Assembly (NCBI GenBank): GCA_030640695.1
Contig: DAOWIX010000023.1
Span: 1-7,408 of the forward strand
Reading direction: 5' to 3'
DNA: 7,408 bases
From: Deltaproteobacteria bacterium
GTDB lineage: Bacteria; Desulfobacterota; Anaeroferrophillalia; Anaeroferrophillales; Tharpellaceae
In this document: positions 6,640 through 7,408 of the stretch, piece by piece
Layout: each line of letters opens with the position of its first letter
Position numbering within the stretch: the stretch's first letter is position 1
Made by a program: the position numbers and the translations under genes
Notes under the pieces: generated by a model
The model's input: the letters and a program-made list of their open reading frames with translations, nothing else
Told to the model about the DNA's origin: nothing
Databases searched by the model: none

Positions 6640-6644
6640 AGGAG
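6640..6644 (+). promoter_or_regulatory. Ribosome binding site that decides the ssb start
   Basis: AGGAG directly abuts an ATG at 6645 but stands 6 bases before a second in-frame ATG at 6651. Only the second spacing is workable, and starting there gives the family-typical N-terminus 'MAGVNKVILVG'. Confidence 0.75.
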
Positions 6645-6650
6645 ATGAAA

Positions 6651-7175
6651 ATGGCAGGCGTAAATAAGGTGATTCTGGTGGGGCATCTGGGTGGCGATCC
6701 TGAGATGAAATATGGTAGCAGTGGTGCTGCTTTTACGACTTTTACGATGGCGACCAGCGACAGCTGGGTCAAGGATGGTCAGCGCGAGGAGCGCACCGAA
6801 TGGCACCGGGTTATTGCTTTCGGAAAGTTGGCTGAGATCTGCGCCAAATGGCTTCATAAAGGAAAACAGATATACTTGGAAGGTCGGATTCAGACGCGTT
6901 CCTGGGAACAGGATGGGGTTAAACGTTGGACTACTGAAATTGTTGCCGGAACCATGCAGATGCTGGGCAGCAAAGATGGTGGTGGTTCCGGTGGGGGCCA
7001 GGGTGGTTTTGGCGGTGGCGGTCAAGGCGGTGGTCAAGGTGGTGGTTTTTCTGGTGGTGGCAGTGCGGGCGGTTCAGGTTTTGGGCCGGGTGGTGGTCAA
7101 ACGAGTGCTGGAAATTCAGCTCCTTATGGTCAGGCTTCAGCTCCCGATAGCGGGCCCGATGATATCCCTTTTTGA
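6651..7175 (+). CDS. ssb: Single-stranded DNA-binding protein
   Basis: A 174-residue SSB. The OB-fold domain covers about residues 1-105 ('MAGVNKVILVGHLGGDPEMK' ... 'TEIVAGTMQMLGSKD') and includes aromatic DNA-stacking candidates W39, W51, F57 and W84. A very Gly-rich linker with Gln and Ser (about 107-150) follows, ending in the acidic tip 'DDIPF' (170-174). That tip is known in the family to dock partner proteins of replication, recombination and repair. The protein acts as a homotetramer coating single-stranded DNA. I start it at 6651 and not at 6645 because of the ribosome-binding-site spacing and the family N-terminus. The linker is encoded by GGT/GGC-rich low-complexity DNA (about 6977-7105), which could vary in length between strains. 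It is monocistronic in appearance, divergent from the 3HCDH gene. The stop codon overlaps the first bases of a long palindrome. Confidence 0.96.
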   Translation: MAGVNKVILVGHLGGDPEMKYGSSGAAFTTFTMATSDSWVKDGQREERTEWHRVIAFGKLAEICAKWLHKGKQIYLEGRIQTRSWEQDGVKRWTTEIVAGTMQMLGSKDGGGSGGGQGGFGGGGQGGGQGGGFSGGGSAGGSGFGPGGGQTSAGNSAPYGQASAPDSGPDDIPF

Positions 7176-7301
7176 TGGCGTCGTAAAAAGTTCCGATATC
7201 CTGCGTTGTTGAGCTTTTCCAGACACTCGACATACTACATGTATAGTTTCGCGCCTGGAAAAGCTCAACATCTTGTCTATCGAAATTTTTACTTAGCCAT
7301 C
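7174..7301. repeat. 128-bp imperfect palindromic intergenic element, possible ssb terminator
   Basis: The two ends are GATGGC (7174-7179) and GCCATC (7296-7301). Inside them GTAAAAA (7183-7189) pairs with TTTTTAC (7286-7292). TTCCGAT (7191-7197) pairs with ATCGAAA (7279-7285) with one mismatch. A perfect 16-bp arm TGTTGAGCTTTTCCAG (7207-7222) pairs with 7255-7270. The centre holds the 8-bp palindrome TACATGTA (7236-7243). As RNA it would form a long stem able to terminate or protect the ssb transcript. The sharp GATGGC ends suggest a dispersed repeat family, which I cannot confirm here. Confidence 0.75.
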
Positions 7302-7306
7302 CCGTG

Positions 7307-7319
7307 ACTTGTTACAAGT
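7307..7319. promoter_or_regulatory. 13-bp dyad upstream of the right-edge gene
   Basis: ACTTGT and ACAAGT flank a single T, a perfect short inverted repeat about 75-85 bases before the next presumed start. Its compact symmetry fits a dimeric repressor site, but no regulator is known and chance is possible. Confidence 0.3.
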
Positions 7320-7392
7320 TCATCAATATTGGTAAAGGTTTGTTTTAGAGAGTAACCTAACAATTTTATTAAATCAAGGAATATCCAGAGTG

Positions 7393-7408
7393 ATGCTTTT
7401 AGATTGTA
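7393..7408 (+). CDS. Probable start of a downstream gene, cut by the window edge
   Basis: AAGGA at 7376-7380 precedes an in-frame GTG (7390) and ATG (7393) at 9 and 12 bases. The frame from the ATG reads M-L-L-D-C and runs off the window. Five codons are too few to name a product. It could equally start at the GTG. Confidence 0.35.

Noticed and set aside
6977..7105. GGT/GGC-rich tract as a tandem repeat or CRISPR-like array.
   Set aside because: It is codon-level low complexity encoding the SSB Gly-rich linker, with no regular repeat-spacer pattern.
6645..7175. ssb starting at the first ATG (6645).
   Set aside because: The ribosome binding site abuts that ATG with no spacing; the ATG at 6651 has proper spacing and the family N-terminus.
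6600..7233. Minus-strand and alternate-frame open frames over ssb, rich in His/Asn or Val.
   Set aside because: They are mirror translations of the Gly-rich linker DNA (GGT/GGC runs) and have no independent support.

Overview
The window looks like a chromosomal segment of a deltaproteobacterium in the broad sense (Desulfobacterota / Desulfuromonadota). I base this on the style of the long Rel/SpoT protein, the Zn-ribbon L28, the Gly-rich SSB, and long palindromic intergenic repeats of a kind I associate with these genomes. This is family resemblance read by eye; no species can be named.

Layout. (1) Positions 2-682 hold the 3' end of a SPOR-type protein gene whose start lies left of the window. 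Fourteen bases later, on the same strand, comes a full-length bifunctional (p)ppGpp synthetase/hydrolase gene (697-2841). (2) A perfect 12-bp hairpin separates it from the convergent ribosomal protein L28 gene rpmB (minus strand, 2912-3097). (3) Divergent from rpmB is an unusually large PfkB/ribokinase-fold protein (3222-4892) of unknown substrate, apparently monocistronic and closed by a good intrinsic terminator. (4) A 369-bp non-coding gap (4893-5261) follows, lying between convergent genes. Most of it is one roughly 249-bp imperfect palindrome (4995-5243): REP-like modules at both ends and a perfect 17-bp terminator-like hairpin at its exact centre. (5) A 3-hydroxyacyl-CoA dehydrogenase gene (minus strand, 5262-6392) is divergent from ssb (6651-7175). 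The gap between them holds a nested inverted repeat on the dehydrogenase side and a plausible sigma70-type promoter for ssb. (6) A second long palindrome (7174-7301) starts inside the ssb stop codon. It is followed by a small dyad and the probable first codons of another gene at the right edge.

The genes do not form one pathway. They cover stringent response (Rel), translation (L28), an orphan sugar-kinase-like enzyme, acyl-CoA oxidation/reduction, and DNA replication/repair (SSB). Almost all transcription units are short and bounded by hairpins. The least ordinary content is the pair of unrelated intergenic palindromes and the enlarged PfkB-fold protein. I see no CRISPR array, tRNA, rRNA, transposase gene, phage gene or clear defence system.
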